A stretch of DNA of 64,000 nt from Strongyloides papillosus (lineage: Eukaryota; Nematoda; Chromadorea; Rhabditida; Strongyloididae): positions 124,001-188,000 of the forward strand of contig SRSI01000077.1 of NCBI GenBank assembly GCA_005656395.1. Reading direction: 5' to 3'. The translations under genes were made by a program, and so were the position numbers. Below, piece by piece: positions 38,100 through 53,641 of the stretch. The notes below the pieces were generated by a model that saw only the letters and a list, made by a program, of their open reading frames with translations, was not told the origin of the DNA and made no database searches. Numbering within the stretch: position 1 is the stretch's first letter; every line of letters begins with the position of its first letter.

Positions 38100-38755
38100 T
38101 CATTTTTTGTAGACAATATCTTCAGTGAAATATGCTTCAATAGAACCATCTTCATGGTCTACTGTATGCATTGTCTTTATCATTCTAGGATGTTCTGGTA
38201 GTGGTTTTTCAATAGATACTCTAGTTGTATTTTTTGGACTACATCCACTTTTGTTTTTCTTATCCTCTGATTTATCAGGAAATTTTGATATATTAGGATT
38301 TTGAAACTTTGGTAGTCTTATAATATTATCGTCTTCCTCATTTAATATTCCTGGATTGGAGTTGCTATGTCGTTTCTCCTCATTACTATCTTTTGTATCC
38401 ATACTTTCTATAGCATTAAAAACAGAACAAGTTTTAGAACTTTTAAATAATTTTTTTGGATTAATAATTTTCCCAACTCTGATTGTATCCTCACTAAACT
38501 TCCTATAATCTTTTAAAATTCGTTCTTTTTCCTTATCCACAAATTTTTTTCCCTTCAAAGTCTCGTCACTGTCGGCTTTTGATGTACAACTAAAATTTAT
38601 TTTAATAAAAAAAATTATAATATTTTTTAAAAAAATTACCTTTGTGGAAATTCAGAGTCAGATAAGTCAAGTTTTTTTGTACTTTTTATAAATTCAACAA
38701 AGTCAATTTTTTCTTCCATATGTTTATCTTTAACAATTTTTTTAAAATTAGACAT
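38100..38755 (-). CDS. Lys/Ser-rich, probably disordered protein, unknown function
   Basis: Two exons (38755-38640 and 38589-38100; intron about 50 nt, phase 2) make 606 nt and 201 residues starting MSNFKKIVKDKHMEEK. The protein is highly charged, with short acidic and basic runs (EEKIDFVEF, KGKKFVDKEKERILKDYRKF, SEDKKNKSG). It has no signal peptide, membrane helix or Cys pattern. The C-terminal third has a somewhat ordered stretch (PEHPRMIKTMHTVDHEDGS). Coding status is supported by the exact exon phase and the absence of stops; I recognise no family. A nuclear or cytoplasmic scaffold is only a guess. Confidence 0.6.
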
Positions 38756-39598
38756 GATTACTACTATAATAAACAGCTTTATAAAACGTAAATTTTTTTA
38801 AAAAAGTTCGGAAAATTGTATTCAAGAATCGATAGTACTTTAGTTTAATAGCTCAAAAAAATACTATTTGAAATGTTATAGAAAAATATAACAAACTATC
38901 AATTTAAATAGAAAATAATATATATCCTTTGATAAAAAAAGGAAAAAATTTACAATCTTAAGGTAGCTTTAATCTACTCGAAATTAATTAAATTTAACAT
39001 ATTAGTTTTGTTAAGAAAAATAAAATTTATATATAACTACATAAATTATTATTTAAGTTGTTATATGTGTCTTTAATGAAAAATATAATTTTCAGGTAAT
39101 GTGGTTAAGAAATAAATAAAATATATCTTGTGAGGGTGGAGGTGGAATTTTATTCAATTTATGGTAATAAAATATTAATGTGAATGGTTATGTGAAATCT
39201 TAATGTATACAATATATAATATTTTTTATCTTTTGTAAAAATCTTTCAATGTTTCCTTATGTAAATGGTTGACATTTTCATAAGAAATTTTTCTTATGGA
39301 AAGTTCTATAGGAGTATTAAAATAATTGCTTTATAGTACTTTAATAAATTTATAGATTTACAAATGACTTTTTTTTTCTAGAAGTAAAAAAACATATATT
39401 TTTGAGAAAAATATCAACTACGTACGTAATTGTTTTTGAATAGTTATGTAAAATATGATATATTGGCTTTAAATAAATTTGATAATTTTTATTTAGAAAA
39501 AAAATGTTTAATATATAAAATTAATTTTAATACTTTATTATAATAAATAATTAAACTGCTAATATATAATTTTACAAATATATAAAGTTAATATAATT
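38756..39598. other. Intergenic, no gene seen
   Basis: Promoter side of the Lys-rich gene and 3' side of the lustrin/Kunitz gene. Nothing coding recognised. Confidence 0.55.
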
Positions 39599-42500
39599 TT
39601 AATTTGATTGAGGTGCCACTGAAGTTACTACCTCTTCGTCATCTCTCATTTCCATAACATAAAATAATTCTGGTTCCTGGTTATGTGGTTTTAGATAATC
39701 ATTTAATCTCTCTTGAGTAAATTTAGATTCTTCAAACTCTGTACAAGAACCCTTATCATTTATATCATCAAAGTTAACTTCTAATTCAAATCCTGGTTTA
39801 CATTGACATGTAATTGATTTTTCATTACAAAAACTATTCTTAACCAAACATTGTTCCTCTGCAACAACTGTACTCAAACAAAAACCACCAATTGTTCCAT
39901 TTTTCCTTTCATCAACACTATCCATTAACATTACAGTTGTAATATCATGGCACCTCCCAGCTATGTTTAGAAATCCTAATGGACAAGTATCAACACATTT
40001 AGCATTATGAATCAATTTATCATGAGGGCATGCACAATATTCTTTGTTACAGTAAGCGTATTGTGTTGTCAAACTACATTGTTCATCAACTTGACATCCT
40101 CTCTGTCCAAGATAATACATTTTTTTGCATTTATTATTTATAGCACTAAATCCATTAGGACATCCTTTACTTGCATCAAGTTCTTCAACATCCAAAGATG
40201 ACATACCTGCTCTTAATACTAATTGTCCTCCTTTTATTGGATTCATAAAGTTCATATTATTTGAAGGAAATATTCCTTGTTCATTTCCATTAAAATTATT
40301 TCCCGGAAATTGATAATTATTATTATAATCAATTGGATTAGTATTAGTAAGTTGATTTGCATCAATAATAATAACATTTGAACAGCATTGCCATACGCTA
40401 GCGTCATGTTTATTTTGTTTACAATTATAATCATTTGGACATACATCCAAAACACTACATCTTTTTGGCATACCAAATTCTAGAAGCGGTCTTGTTCCAG
40501 TTGGACACCCAATTTCATTATCAAGATTACCGTTAAAATTAATTTCTCCATTATCTGGAATAGGTGTTGGTTTTTGTGGTGCCATAAATACCGCAGCTTC
40601 AAGAGGTGCACAACAATATGAATTTTGCTTCTGTGCTGAGTAGACGCATGTATAGGCACCAGAAGTTGGGCAAGGTGTAAGTGTCATGTGACAACTTGGT
40701 GGTTCAGGAGAATTCATTCCAACATATGGTATTTGTCCCATGGGACAATAACCTTCATATTGCTTATTAATTAAATTAGTTGAACAACAAATCCATTTCC
40801 CTCTTACTGTAGATTCATCACAATCATATCCTACTGGACATGTATTAAATTCTCTTGTACATTCTTTAAAAGTTTGTTGTGAAAAGATATCTCTATATGG
40901 TTCTCCTTGAAAACATTTTGGATGTTCATTTAATTGATTTGACATTTTATCTTCACAACAAATATGAATTTTATCATCATTAATACTTGAAAGACATGAA
41001 TATCCATTAGGACATGTTTTACTTCCTTTAGGGCATACTAATGGTCTTCCTGCCATTGTATAAGCATTTCTATTATCAGGACATGATGTAACATCAAGTG
41101 GTCTTTTACAACAAATTGCTGTCTCTGGCTCGCCTTCACATTTATAACCAGAAGGACAATTATTAACTTCAATATTACATGCTAATGCTTTACCATTAAT
41201 AATATATGCAACACCTTTATTAGGACATTGATCAGGTGCAGGACAACAATGATATTCATCATTAGATGTTTCTTGACATATATAATCTTTTGGACATGTA
41301 TTTTTAGAACCAATTTCACATAATTTAGGTGTCCTAGAACCTAACTCATAAAATGGTATTTTATTTCCTTTACATTTTGGTACAAGTGATCCTTTATTAC
41401 CAAAAAATGTATTAGTTTTACAACATATATTGATTCCTTTTACTGAACTTATAGCACATGCAGATCCTCTTGGACAACCGAATAATCCTTTACCACATAA
41501 TTGAACTTGTTTAGGTGCTAAAAATACTGCTTGAAGATTTCTTTTACATGTTGGTATTCCCTTACAACAAACACCATTAAGGCCATTTCCCATACATGTA
41601 TATCCACTTTCACATTCATTTTTACCATTAATTTTACATTTAATACCATTACTTTCTAAATTATCTGGACATGTTAAATGTTCACTAATTTTTTGACGTA
41701 ATGGTGATGTTTTAATTGATAGTCCATTATTACTATTAGATATTCTTTTACTATTATTTGATGAGCAACACAAATAGAAACCATTAACTTTATCACTTTC
41801 TAAACATTCATAATTTTTTGGACATGTCTTAGAATCTGGTGTACATGCAACAAAACTATCAGATCCTGGTATTATATATGGTTTTCTTGGTGAAGGACAT
41901 TTTGCTACACTTTGACAACATATTGATACATCAGTTGTTGATGTAACACATGAATATCCATTTGGACATGATGAAGCAACATTTAATGTACATTCCTGTA
42001 TCATACCTTCACTTCTAAATGGATTCATACCACTTGGACATTCCCCAACTGGTTTTGTACATGCTTCAAGGCATGCTGATTTAGAGAAAAATCTATTAGG
42101 TGAACCACCACATCCATTAAATAAAAATTGTTTACACTCAGCATGTTCCTCGTCCCAATACCATGCTTTTTCTGCTTTAAATTTTGAACAGGTACTACCT
42201 AATGAAACGTGAGATTGGCAGGCTAATTGTTGTTCTGGGCAACAATTACCATCACTGTTACATGTATATCCATCTGGACATGGGAAATCATCCGAACATG
42301 TAGCTAATTCATGATTTGGTGCAATTAATGGTGCCATTCCATTACATACTAAAAATAAAAAATGATTTAATAATAAATAAATTAAAAGTTAAAAAAAAAC
42401 CATTAGCAAAAGTAAGAACACACGTATCTTCACACTCATTAATAGTTAAAAAACGATTATTATTTCCATTACAACCAAAAAATTGGAAAGGTTTACATTT

Positions 42501-44041
42501 ACCATCTTCAGAATCGTAATAAAACCTTAATATTGATACTTGTAAATTATAACATGGAGTTCCTGCAGTTACTTCCTCATTACAGATATTTTCTTTGATA
42601 GGACAACATATAGCATTATTATTTAATATAGAATTTGTACAAGCATAACCATAAGGACATGTATTAATATTTTGATTAATTAATGTAGAACAATAAGTAT
42701 TTGATGGGTATTGTCTATGTGGTATACCACCTTTATTACATTGTGTATATTGGCAAAAATTTTCACATGTCTCTTTATTTATAAAATTATTTGAATTTCC
42801 TCCACATTGAGTAAATTTAAATGGTTTACAAATACCAGTGGAACGATCAAAATAATACCGTAACGTTATGGGAGGATTATTACTACATTCAAAGCCATTC
42901 TCTTTAGGTAAATTACAAACAAAAACTAAAGTTAAATTAAAACAAATGTTATATATAAAGTGTTAATATTAATCATACCAGAAGATGGGCAACAATATGT
43001 TGTATTAGTTACTGATACACAATCAAAACCTTCAGGACATGGTGCGCTATCTGAACATTTCATTGTCCCTTTATTTAATGGTTCACCAACAGGACATTCT
43101 GGAAATGTTGGACAACATATTCCGTTTTCACATGAAAATCCTATTGGGCATGGATACTTATCATGACATTTCTTCTTTCTTCTTAATGGAATCCCACCAT
43201 TACAGATATCTACATGTTATTATGGAAAAAGATTAGGAAAAAAGTAAATAAAAATCACAACAAACAAAATGTTAGAAAAAAAATTGTTTATTTTAAAATA
43301 AATGTACTTACCGTTTGCAATTGTTGATGTATCTGAACATAAAATATCGTTATTAAACTTAGCACTTTTTTTACAGACAAAACCATGTGGCCAACTTTTT
43401 TTATCATTTATATCACAACCAGTAAAACCACCCGTCATACTGTTAACAAGTCCTGCTGAATTAGTTGGACAACCAAAACTTTGACCACAACATCTTGTTG
43501 TTGTATCAGCAATCAATGTACAACCAAATCCAGAAGGACATGATCCTTTTTTGTTTAATAAACATGTTTTTGGTAAAGCATTATCATCATAATAAGTTAC
43601 TTGATTTCCTGGACAAAGAATGTCTCTATTTTCTTCAACCTCATAATTAGGATTTTTACAACAATATGCTGTTCCAGTTTTAGAGTAAATATTACAAACA
43701 TACCCGTCTGGACATGATGAAATTGATGGATTGCATACTACTGGTGCTGATAATCTTGTTAATGGAACACCGCCCATGCAAATATCATCAGGTGCTTGAT
43801 TTTGTGGTCTTAAGAATGGATCATCATTTTTACCCATAACTTCGCATTCTGCTTTTTCTGTATTAAATATATTTCCAGGACTACACATCTTAACAGTAAA
43901 AAGTCCTTCTAAATTACAATATAAATAGGAAAATGGATCGTCTGGATTGACTTTTTTTATAGATTGTGTTGGATTACATTGTAATGATAAAGCTGATGTA
44001 TAGAATAAAAAAGAAATTGTGATTCCAAATAGAGGAATCAT
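39599..44041 (-). CDS. Large secreted chitin-binding / lustrin / Kunitz / EB-module protein
   Basis: Four exons (44041-43312, 43209-42979, 42925-42401, 42348-39599) encode 1411 residues. Order: signal peptide (MIPLFGITISFLFYTSALS); a chitin-binding peritrophin-like Cys module ending CEVMGK; many short lustrin-type Cys repeats of the form CPxGYxC...ICC; three Kunitz-type modules (YYFDRSTGICKPFKFTQCGG, FYYDSEDGKCKPFQFFGCNG, WYWDEEHAECKQFLFNGCGG); more lustrin repeats; and C-terminal EB-like Cys modules (CQVDEQCSLT, CPHDKLIHNAKC). Family knowledge suggests an extracellular matrix or cuticle protein with protease-inhibitor modules. The first two Kunitz modules are degenerate in their spacing, so inhibition is uncertain. 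All introns are about 50-105 nt and phase 1, and the frame is fully intact across 4.2 kb. Confidence 0.9.
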
Positions 44042-47000
44042 ATTTTTACTAAAAATATATTTATTATAATGGAAATGTTTAGGTGAATATAAATAATATT
44101 ATAATTATATTGCAAAGTAATTGAGTATTAATTATAATTTAAACGTGATAGAAAAATTATAATACCATTTAATAAATATAATATTAATTAATGAAGCATA
44201 AACCATAATCTAGGTATAATGATCAAAGTCTTTTTAAAGAATTATATTAGGAAAATAAAATAATAAATGAGTCTTTTGATAGGCTTTATGAGAATAAATA
44301 CCTTTACTTTAAACACAAGTTTTTAAAAGTCTACTTTGAATACCTTCTTCAAAATGGTAATCTAGTTTGATGTAAAATTAAAAAAGAGTCTAACAATTAT
44401 ATTTTAAGTTGGGGGTATTGATGATTCACATGAGGTTAACATAAAAATAACTAGCAAAAATTCATGACCGGTTGTCTAAGAAGGTACCTATAATAAAAGG
44501 AAAAGTATTAAAAATAGTTGTCCAGTTCATTGTTTCAAAGCTATTTTTCAATACAAACAATAAAAAAATATTAAATTTCGAAATAAATGTTAAAGGGTAA
44601 ATGATGATATCATTTATAACTATTATATATACTATATATTTGAAGATATGTTAAACTCAAAAAGATAACATTAAGATTAGGTAAGATATTTGTACCCTTA
44701 TAATAGAAATATGGACATATAACAATAACACTTCAACAATCATATCATATTCTTTTATTATCAAACTTATTCATATTTATTTAATCTTATTACATAATTT
44801 TGAAATACCTCTCCTCTATCTTAATTTATTTCTTCAATATGATGATTCTTCAATTACTACTCTTTTAGTATTATAATATTGACCGCTCATTAAACATGTA
44901 ATATCAGATAAAATAGATGTTCTTATATTTTGTTCTTGAGTATCACCTTAATGTCTTTTAATGTTTCAGTATTTATTTTTAATTAAGTAATACTGTTCTT
45001 ACTCATTAAAATGTCAAAATTTTTAAAAATAATATTAGGTAGTCGGTAATTATTTATACATAAATACTTTTAAATCATCTTTTTACTTAGTTATTTTTTT
45101 AACAATTAAAACAAGTTTTGACAATGATATTATTTATTCTTGTTAACTTCAATTAAACCGTCCACTTTAGATTACTTATACAAATAAATCTTTATGTACT
45201 ATTTTAAAATTATTACACATTTCAGGAGAAAGAATCTCATTTTATTTTTAGAATTTAAATGGTACAATAAAAACATATACAAGAGTAAAAATGTATTTTA
45301 ATAACAAATGTTATAGAAAAAAAATAATTAAAAGTAAAATATTCTTTATTTAAACAAAATTTTATAGTGTTAAAGTACAATATAAAAATATATTAACATT
45401 TAAATATTAGTAATAATAATCATATCTTCAAATTCAATTATGACATCATCTGAATCACCTCCATATTGTTTCGTGACAGTTTTACTCCTAATTTTTGCAA
45501 ACATTTCCATAGTTAAAAGAAATATATTCTTCAATATAATTTTAAGATACTTTGCAAAATGTGACTATGTATGTGACTTATAGTTTTAAAATAAGTGAAA
45601 ATGTCTGGATGTTGCTGTGAGTGTAAATGCAAAATAAAATGGGGTTTATAATATGCCTGTTTTACCCAGCTATTAAAGTGCAGTCTGGATGTATATTCTT
45701 TTTCAATATCTATAATGCCACTCTTAGACATCTTTACTTGTCTTACTTTTATTTTATCAGGAAACGCAGATGGGAATGTTAAATGACTTTTATTAAATAA
45801 AAAAAATACAATGTCAAAAGATAGTGTTAATAAGCTTTTTTACTCTTCTAAAATTTATATGGTTTTTTAATGTTAAAATATATTTTAAACAAAATTTCCT
45901 AAGCTCATTTAATGTCTCACGTGTACAACCAACAACAAAAAAAGAAATATATCCATATGCTTTTTTTTAATTAATATTACTATTTATTATCAGTAATTGA
46001 AAGTAATATAATTAATAACTATCTAGTTGTTAAACATTTTTTAAGGATACACATACCTTTTAAAGCCTAATAAATACAATTTCTTATGATTATTTTAATA
46101 TTAGAATGTAAACAAGGGGCTGAAATAATTATAGTCATATGAAATATGTATATTCAGGAAGTAAAAAATATTAAGTAAACATAACTAATCATGATATTAA
46201 ATGAACAACAATAATCACTTTGGAGGTATATATATAATTTAGTATCATAAAAATATAATCATTATTCCATTATTATTAAACTATACTTATGGATCATCAG
46301 AATTCATTTACCAATCTTGAACTTTGGATTATAACTTCAGATATTTGAAGAAATATTTCAATATAAATTATTCATAAAATAAGTATGTAAAATCATCAAC
46401 GGAAACTTTTTTATATAACCTAATTAACGATAAATACCATTTTTTTTATTCTTTTTTTAAAACATTTATTTTTTTACTAAAAAGAAAATAAACAATTGCT
46501 TTTGCGATATCAATTTTTGGTTTTAATATAAAAATTTAGATTACTTTTCACTGAAAACAAACTGATAAATAATATAAAAATAAATAAAAGAAATATTCTG
46601 ACGAAATAATCCGATAATTTAATAGTTATTGGATTATTAAATCATATTATGGTAAGATTAAAAAAACAAACAAAAATCTTAAATTTTTTTGTTGACATAA
46701 AGTGATGTTATATGATCAATCTTTGTAATGCATTTTTGGTTTGTTGAAAAATGAAATTGTCAATTGTTTTTAGTGATATGTTTAATCATTTTATAGAATT
46801 ATTGTTGTAATAATATTTAATATTCTTTCTAGTAAATTATTCTGACAAGTGTAAATGTTAATATGATTATTTATAAAACATTAAATTAAAATAGTACTTT
46901 AATTTAATCATTAATATGCGGTAAAAAATAATACTCACTCAGAAAAATTATTAAAATTTTTAAGATGAATAGTAATAAGAAGTATTAAAAAAATTAATTT

Positions 47001-47216
47001 ATAATAAGGTAATCAAAAACATTTCTTTTCTATTCATTTTATATTTAAATGCGAATGAATATCTTATTCTGGGAAAGTATTTGTTTAGGCATAATTTAAA
47101 TATAACCAAACAGATTGTTGTGAAAATATATTACATAAAATAAATTAAATGTCCTGAGAAATTAAATTCTAATTATATATTTGCTTGGATTATTCTATCA
47201 CCGCATTTTTGAGATT
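44042..47216. other. Intergenic, with possible small degraded exons on minus strand
   Basis: 3.2 kb between divergent genes. Most of it is plain A+T-rich sequence. Between about 44840 and 45790 the minus strand carries three short coding-like pieces that I could not join into a gene (see next entry and findings). Confidence 0.5.
45420..45790 (-). CDS. Possible gene fragment, unknown product
   Basis: A minus-strand frame reading FPSAFPDKIKVRQVK, then MSKSGIIDIEKEYTSRLHF and a His-rich part (FILHLHSQQHPDIFTYF), ends at 45531. A different frame just downstream encodes an acidic tail (QYGGDSDDVIIEFEDM) ending near 45405. The amino-acid composition is less biased than chance frames nearby, so this may be a degraded or multi-exon gene. 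No family recognised, and no convincing splice joins the pieces. Confidence 0.25.
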
Positions 47217-50200
47217 ATGGTTAATTTGGTTGGATTGAAAATCCAAGGCATTCGTAGTTTATCAGACAACTACCATTATATTAATTTTGATGATACTATT
47301 ACACTTATACAAGGAGAAAACGGATCTGGAAAAACTGTAATTTAAATAATTTTTGGTTTTTAGAATTATTTTTAGACAATTATTGAGGCATTAAATTATG
47401 CGGCAACAGGTTCTCTTCCATCTGGAAAAGTTCACGCTTTCATCCATAATAATACAGTAAGTTTTCATTATTAATATATAAATAGAAAATTATAATTAGC
47501 TTGCACAAAAAAATCGTGTTGATGCTTCTGTTCAACTTCAATTCACTAATGTAGAGGGCCTCTTATGTACAATTACCAGACGTATGAGCTCTTCAATAAA
47601 GGGAGGAAAGAATTCAACAAAACAAGACGAAAATACGTTGACAATCCAAAATGCTAATGGACTTGAGCGGAGTATTTCATCAAAAGTTCTTGATTTTAAC
47701 AAAGAGATTATAGGACATATGGGAGTATCTAAAGCAATTCTAGAAAATGTTATATTTTGTCATCAAGAAAATGCACAGTGGCCATTGTCTGAGCCAAAAG
47801 TACTAAAAAATCACTTTGACTCAATCTTTGAAGTTACAAAATATGTAAAAGCTATGGATCATGTTACTAAGCTAATAAAAGATTACGAATCAAGCATTAA
47901 GATGATTGATGCTGAATTACCTTATCTAGAGAGTGATCGTGATGAATATGTAAGAATGACAACACAACATCAAGATTTATCAAAAAAACTTGAGCATTTA
48001 ACGTCAGAAATATCTTCTACAGATTTGGAGAAGGATAAACTAAGTCAAGAATTAATTACTACACGTAATTATCGTATAGAAACAGAGGAAGTCGATAAGA
48101 AAGTCATGTCGTTACGTAGTCAACTATCTATACTCCAAAAGCAGGCATATGAGATGAAAGATATTTTGGACTACCATGGTTCAACAAAAGAGCTAGAATA
48201 TGAAATTGAGACAGTCTCATCATCTTTTGAGATAGTATCCTCAAAGATCAAGGAAAAAATGCTTGAAAAACAAATATCGAAAATTAATGAGGAGATAAGT
48301 GATATTGAATTTAAATTGCAAAATTCTCGAGATGAATTATTAAAGTATGAAATTGATAAAAGACAATTGAATGGATTGTTATGTGATAAGAGACATCTTA
48401 TAAATGAATTCGAAAATTATCTTTCAATTGTAATAAATGAAAATGATGAAAATATATTAGAAAATGTAAAAGCCGTAAAAAATAGTTGGGATGATGAATT
48501 TGATGAAGTCATGAGAGACATTAAATTTAAAAGTAGTGAAAAAAGACAAGCTTTAAATAATTTGAAGAATCAACTTTCTGAGTTTGAAGGAAAAATTGCG
48601 CTAAAAAGAGAAGATGTCAGGACAAAAAGATCATTAATATCTAAACTTAATAAAGATATATCAGAGTTGAAAAAATCACAAATCCACAGAGATATGTTCT
48701 CCAATAAAATAACTAAATTAGAAAGAGAAATAAAGGATTTAGATGAGTCAAATGAAGATACTCAAACGATTTTAGAACAAATTAATAAAACACATGAAAG
48801 TATTGATGTTTTAAAAAATTGGCACGAATTATTGCTTGAAAAAGAGGAAATTGAAAGTAGTATAGACAAAAAAGTGCAAGAAAATGGAAGTGTACTTAGG
48901 AAAGTTTTTTCGCGTAAAATTCCTACTGGAAATTCATCAGAAATTTTGGAGAAACATATTAATCTAGTTGAAAAGAGTCTTGCTAAGAATAAAGAAAAAC
49001 TTAAAGAAAAAGATCAAAAATGGTATGAGTTAAAACGTGAAATAATTGAACTGACAAAATCTATTGCTTCTATAGAAAAAAAATATAATAAATCAGGAAA
49101 TACTTCAAGTGAATCTATAAGATCTATAGACTGTTCAAAGGAAAAGTTGGAAGAATTAAATATGGATATTCAAAAAAATTTTTGTGAAAAATGCATAATA
49201 GATGATGAATCAAAAGAAAGGTATCGAAAATTAATTGATGAAAGAAGAGATCTCATTAACTACATATTTAGTGAAAAGTTCATAGAAGACCAATCTGTAT
49301 TAAAATTACCTTGTCTAAAAGAAAAACTTTCTGATAAGAACGCAATTTTTACTAAGTGCGATGGTGAAAAGAAACAAATTCAAAATGAGGCAACGAAAAT
49401 TAAAGAAAGATTAGGAAACATGAGATGTCTTCAAAAAATTGCTTTTGAACTTGATTCTTTAAATAATAGGTTAAAAGAAATAGAAGGAGGTATAATCAAA
49501 ACAAAAAAAAAATTTTGCGATTTAAGATTAAATGATAGTGGCTTTTCAAATGATTGCTTTATGACTAAAGATGTTGAAAAACTTTTAAATAATTCAAAAA
49601 ATGAACTAGAACAACTTATGATCAGTTTGAAAAATAGTGGCGAAATAAATAGTTTAAAGATTGAACAAATTAAACAATTAGGAAATTTAAAAGAGCGTTC
49701 GATGACTGTAACTACAACTAAAGCAATTATAAATAACTTTAGAGAATCAATAAAAGAACATGAAATTGCTATAAAAGAATATAATGACTATATATATAGT
49801 ATGCAAGCTCAAAAAAGTCTAGTAATCGAAGAAATATCGAAATTAGAAGGTGAAATAAAAAAATTAGAAGATGAATTTGAGGAGAAAGAAAAACAAGGAA
49901 GACACAAAATCAAAGAATTAAATAATTATATATCACTGTTAACTAACATCTGTGAAAAATTATCCAAACTTGATGTTCCTAATGATGAAATTTTAGAATT
50001 AACAACAACGAAAGTTAAGGAATACTCTGAAAATCTTAATGGTTTGTTAAGACAACGTAGTAAGTTAGAGTTAGAATTATCTGGACTATTTACACAACAA
50101 AACAATCTGAAGTTACTAGAAGAACAGTTAAGAAAAAGAAAAATAGCAAATGAGATAACGGAAATTGAAACGTTAATAAGTCAATGTGAGTTGAAATGCA

Positions 50201-51066
50201 GTGATTTGAAAATTTTAATTAAAAAAGAATCATCTCTCGACAATCGAATTCAAAAATTAGAACTTGAAATATGCGCTATGCGTCAATCGCATGATTCTTT
50301 ATCATCTACAATTGGTAACATTCAATTTACTATCAACAAAGCTAAGTATTCATCAGCAAGTGAAGCTTATAGACAGAAAGCAGTTAGAAAAGTTGTACTA
50401 AAAAAGGCGATTAAAGATTTAGAAAAGTATAAATCTGTCCTTGATAAGTCTATCATTTCATTTCATAAAACTAAAATGTCAGAGGTGAATTTAGTTCTTG
50501 AAGATTTGTGGAAAAGAGTATATAAAGGAAATGATATTGAAGCAATAAAAATTACATCGAAGATAAAAGATGATTCTTCCAAAAGAATGAGCTATGACTA
50601 TATGGTTGTAATGGTAGTGGATGGTGTAGAAATGGATATGCGTGATAGATGTAGTTCTGGTCAAAAAATGTTAGCTTGTATACTGATTCGTGTGGCACTT
50701 TCTGAAGTTTTTTGTCTTAATTGCCCTGTTTTGGCTTTAGATGAACCTACAACAAATTTGGATATTGATAAAGTTGAAAATGTCGCTGAAATGTTAAATG
50801 AATTAGTAAACTATCGCTCTAAAGGTTTACCAATTAAACCCCAAGACGATTGTTGTGTGGAACAAGTTTTGGAATATGAAAATGCCCTTGATGTGGTTGA
50901 AAATAGTAAAGTAAGAAAGTATAGAAATTTCCAACTTATCGTAATTACTCATGACGAACATTTGGTATCCCTATTGCACAGAAATTTCAAACCGAACAAT
51001 GTATATAGATTAAGTAAAGATGGGAATGGCATTTCTACTATAAAAGCTCACAGAAATATCGAATAA
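47217..51066 (+). CDS. rad-50: RAD50 DNA double-strand-break repair ATPase
   Basis: SMC-like ATPase of the Mre11-Rad50 complex, nuclear; tethers and processes broken DNA ends and acts in meiosis. Three exons (47217-47336, 47376-47456, 47500-51066; introns 39 and 43 nt) encode 1255 residues, near the C. elegans length. Walker A is GENGSGKTTIIEAL, split by the first intron. The Q-loop region reads ENVIFCHQENAQWPLSEPK, as in RAD50. Long coiled coils flank a zinc hook CEKC (about 49175-49186, in NFCEKCIIDDE). The C-terminal lobe has the signature SSGQKMLACILIRVAL and Walker B VLALDEPTTNLD, then LIVITHDEHLV. The frame is intact in spite of a ten-base A run near 49502-49511, useful as a control for the frameshifts further left. 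AATAAA at 51113-51118. Confidence 0.96.
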
Positions 51067-51747
51067 TATAATGAGTGTTTACTTTTTTATCATATATATT
51101 TGTTTATGTATTAATAAAAATAATTTAATTTTTAAGATAAAAATTTCCTGTTTTCAAATTTTGATTTAAAAAAGATTTACAATTAGTTCTTTAATCAACC
51201 ACTTATCAATATTAACATAGTATAAAGTATCCAGGAAGGGTATTTTTTAAATTTAATTACAAATTCTGAATTTAACTAAATATGTACGCTTCTAATATCA
51301 AAGTAATATTAACCATACGCAATAGATAAATAAAACTTTTAAAATTTACATCTACTAGATATTAAACTTAAGATTAATTTGCATTCGATCTTCGAAAAAT
51401 TAAAAAGAACTTTGATGAATTAACAAAAGAATATACCAGGAAGTTTAAAAATGTCATATACACCAAATGTATCTATTTACCATTAACACTATTTTATAAT
51501 TTAAAAACCCAATGTACCACCCAAACTTATGTAAAATATGATAATATGGAAAGCGGAATATAAAATTTCACTTTTACAGTTTAAATTTAATAATGCACGA
51601 ATTATAATTCAATCCAACTACTATTATTCATAAAACTCATCGTATAAACCACAATTTTAAGCAATTATTTTTTATTTAACAGCCAACAAGAACAATCGAC
51701 AAAATGGGATTAATACAAAAAATCGTACATCCACAAGAAATTGTAAT
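51067..51747. other. Convergent spacer, no gene seen
   Basis: 3' flanks of RAD50 (plus) and the ubiquitin-L40 gene (minus); contains the RAD50 AATAAA. No gene seen. Confidence 0.55.
51113..51118 (+). promoter_or_regulatory. Polyadenylation signal of RAD50 gene
   Basis: AATAAA 47 nt after the RAD50 stop codon. Confidence 0.5.
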
Positions 51748-53641
<1,894 letters not shown>

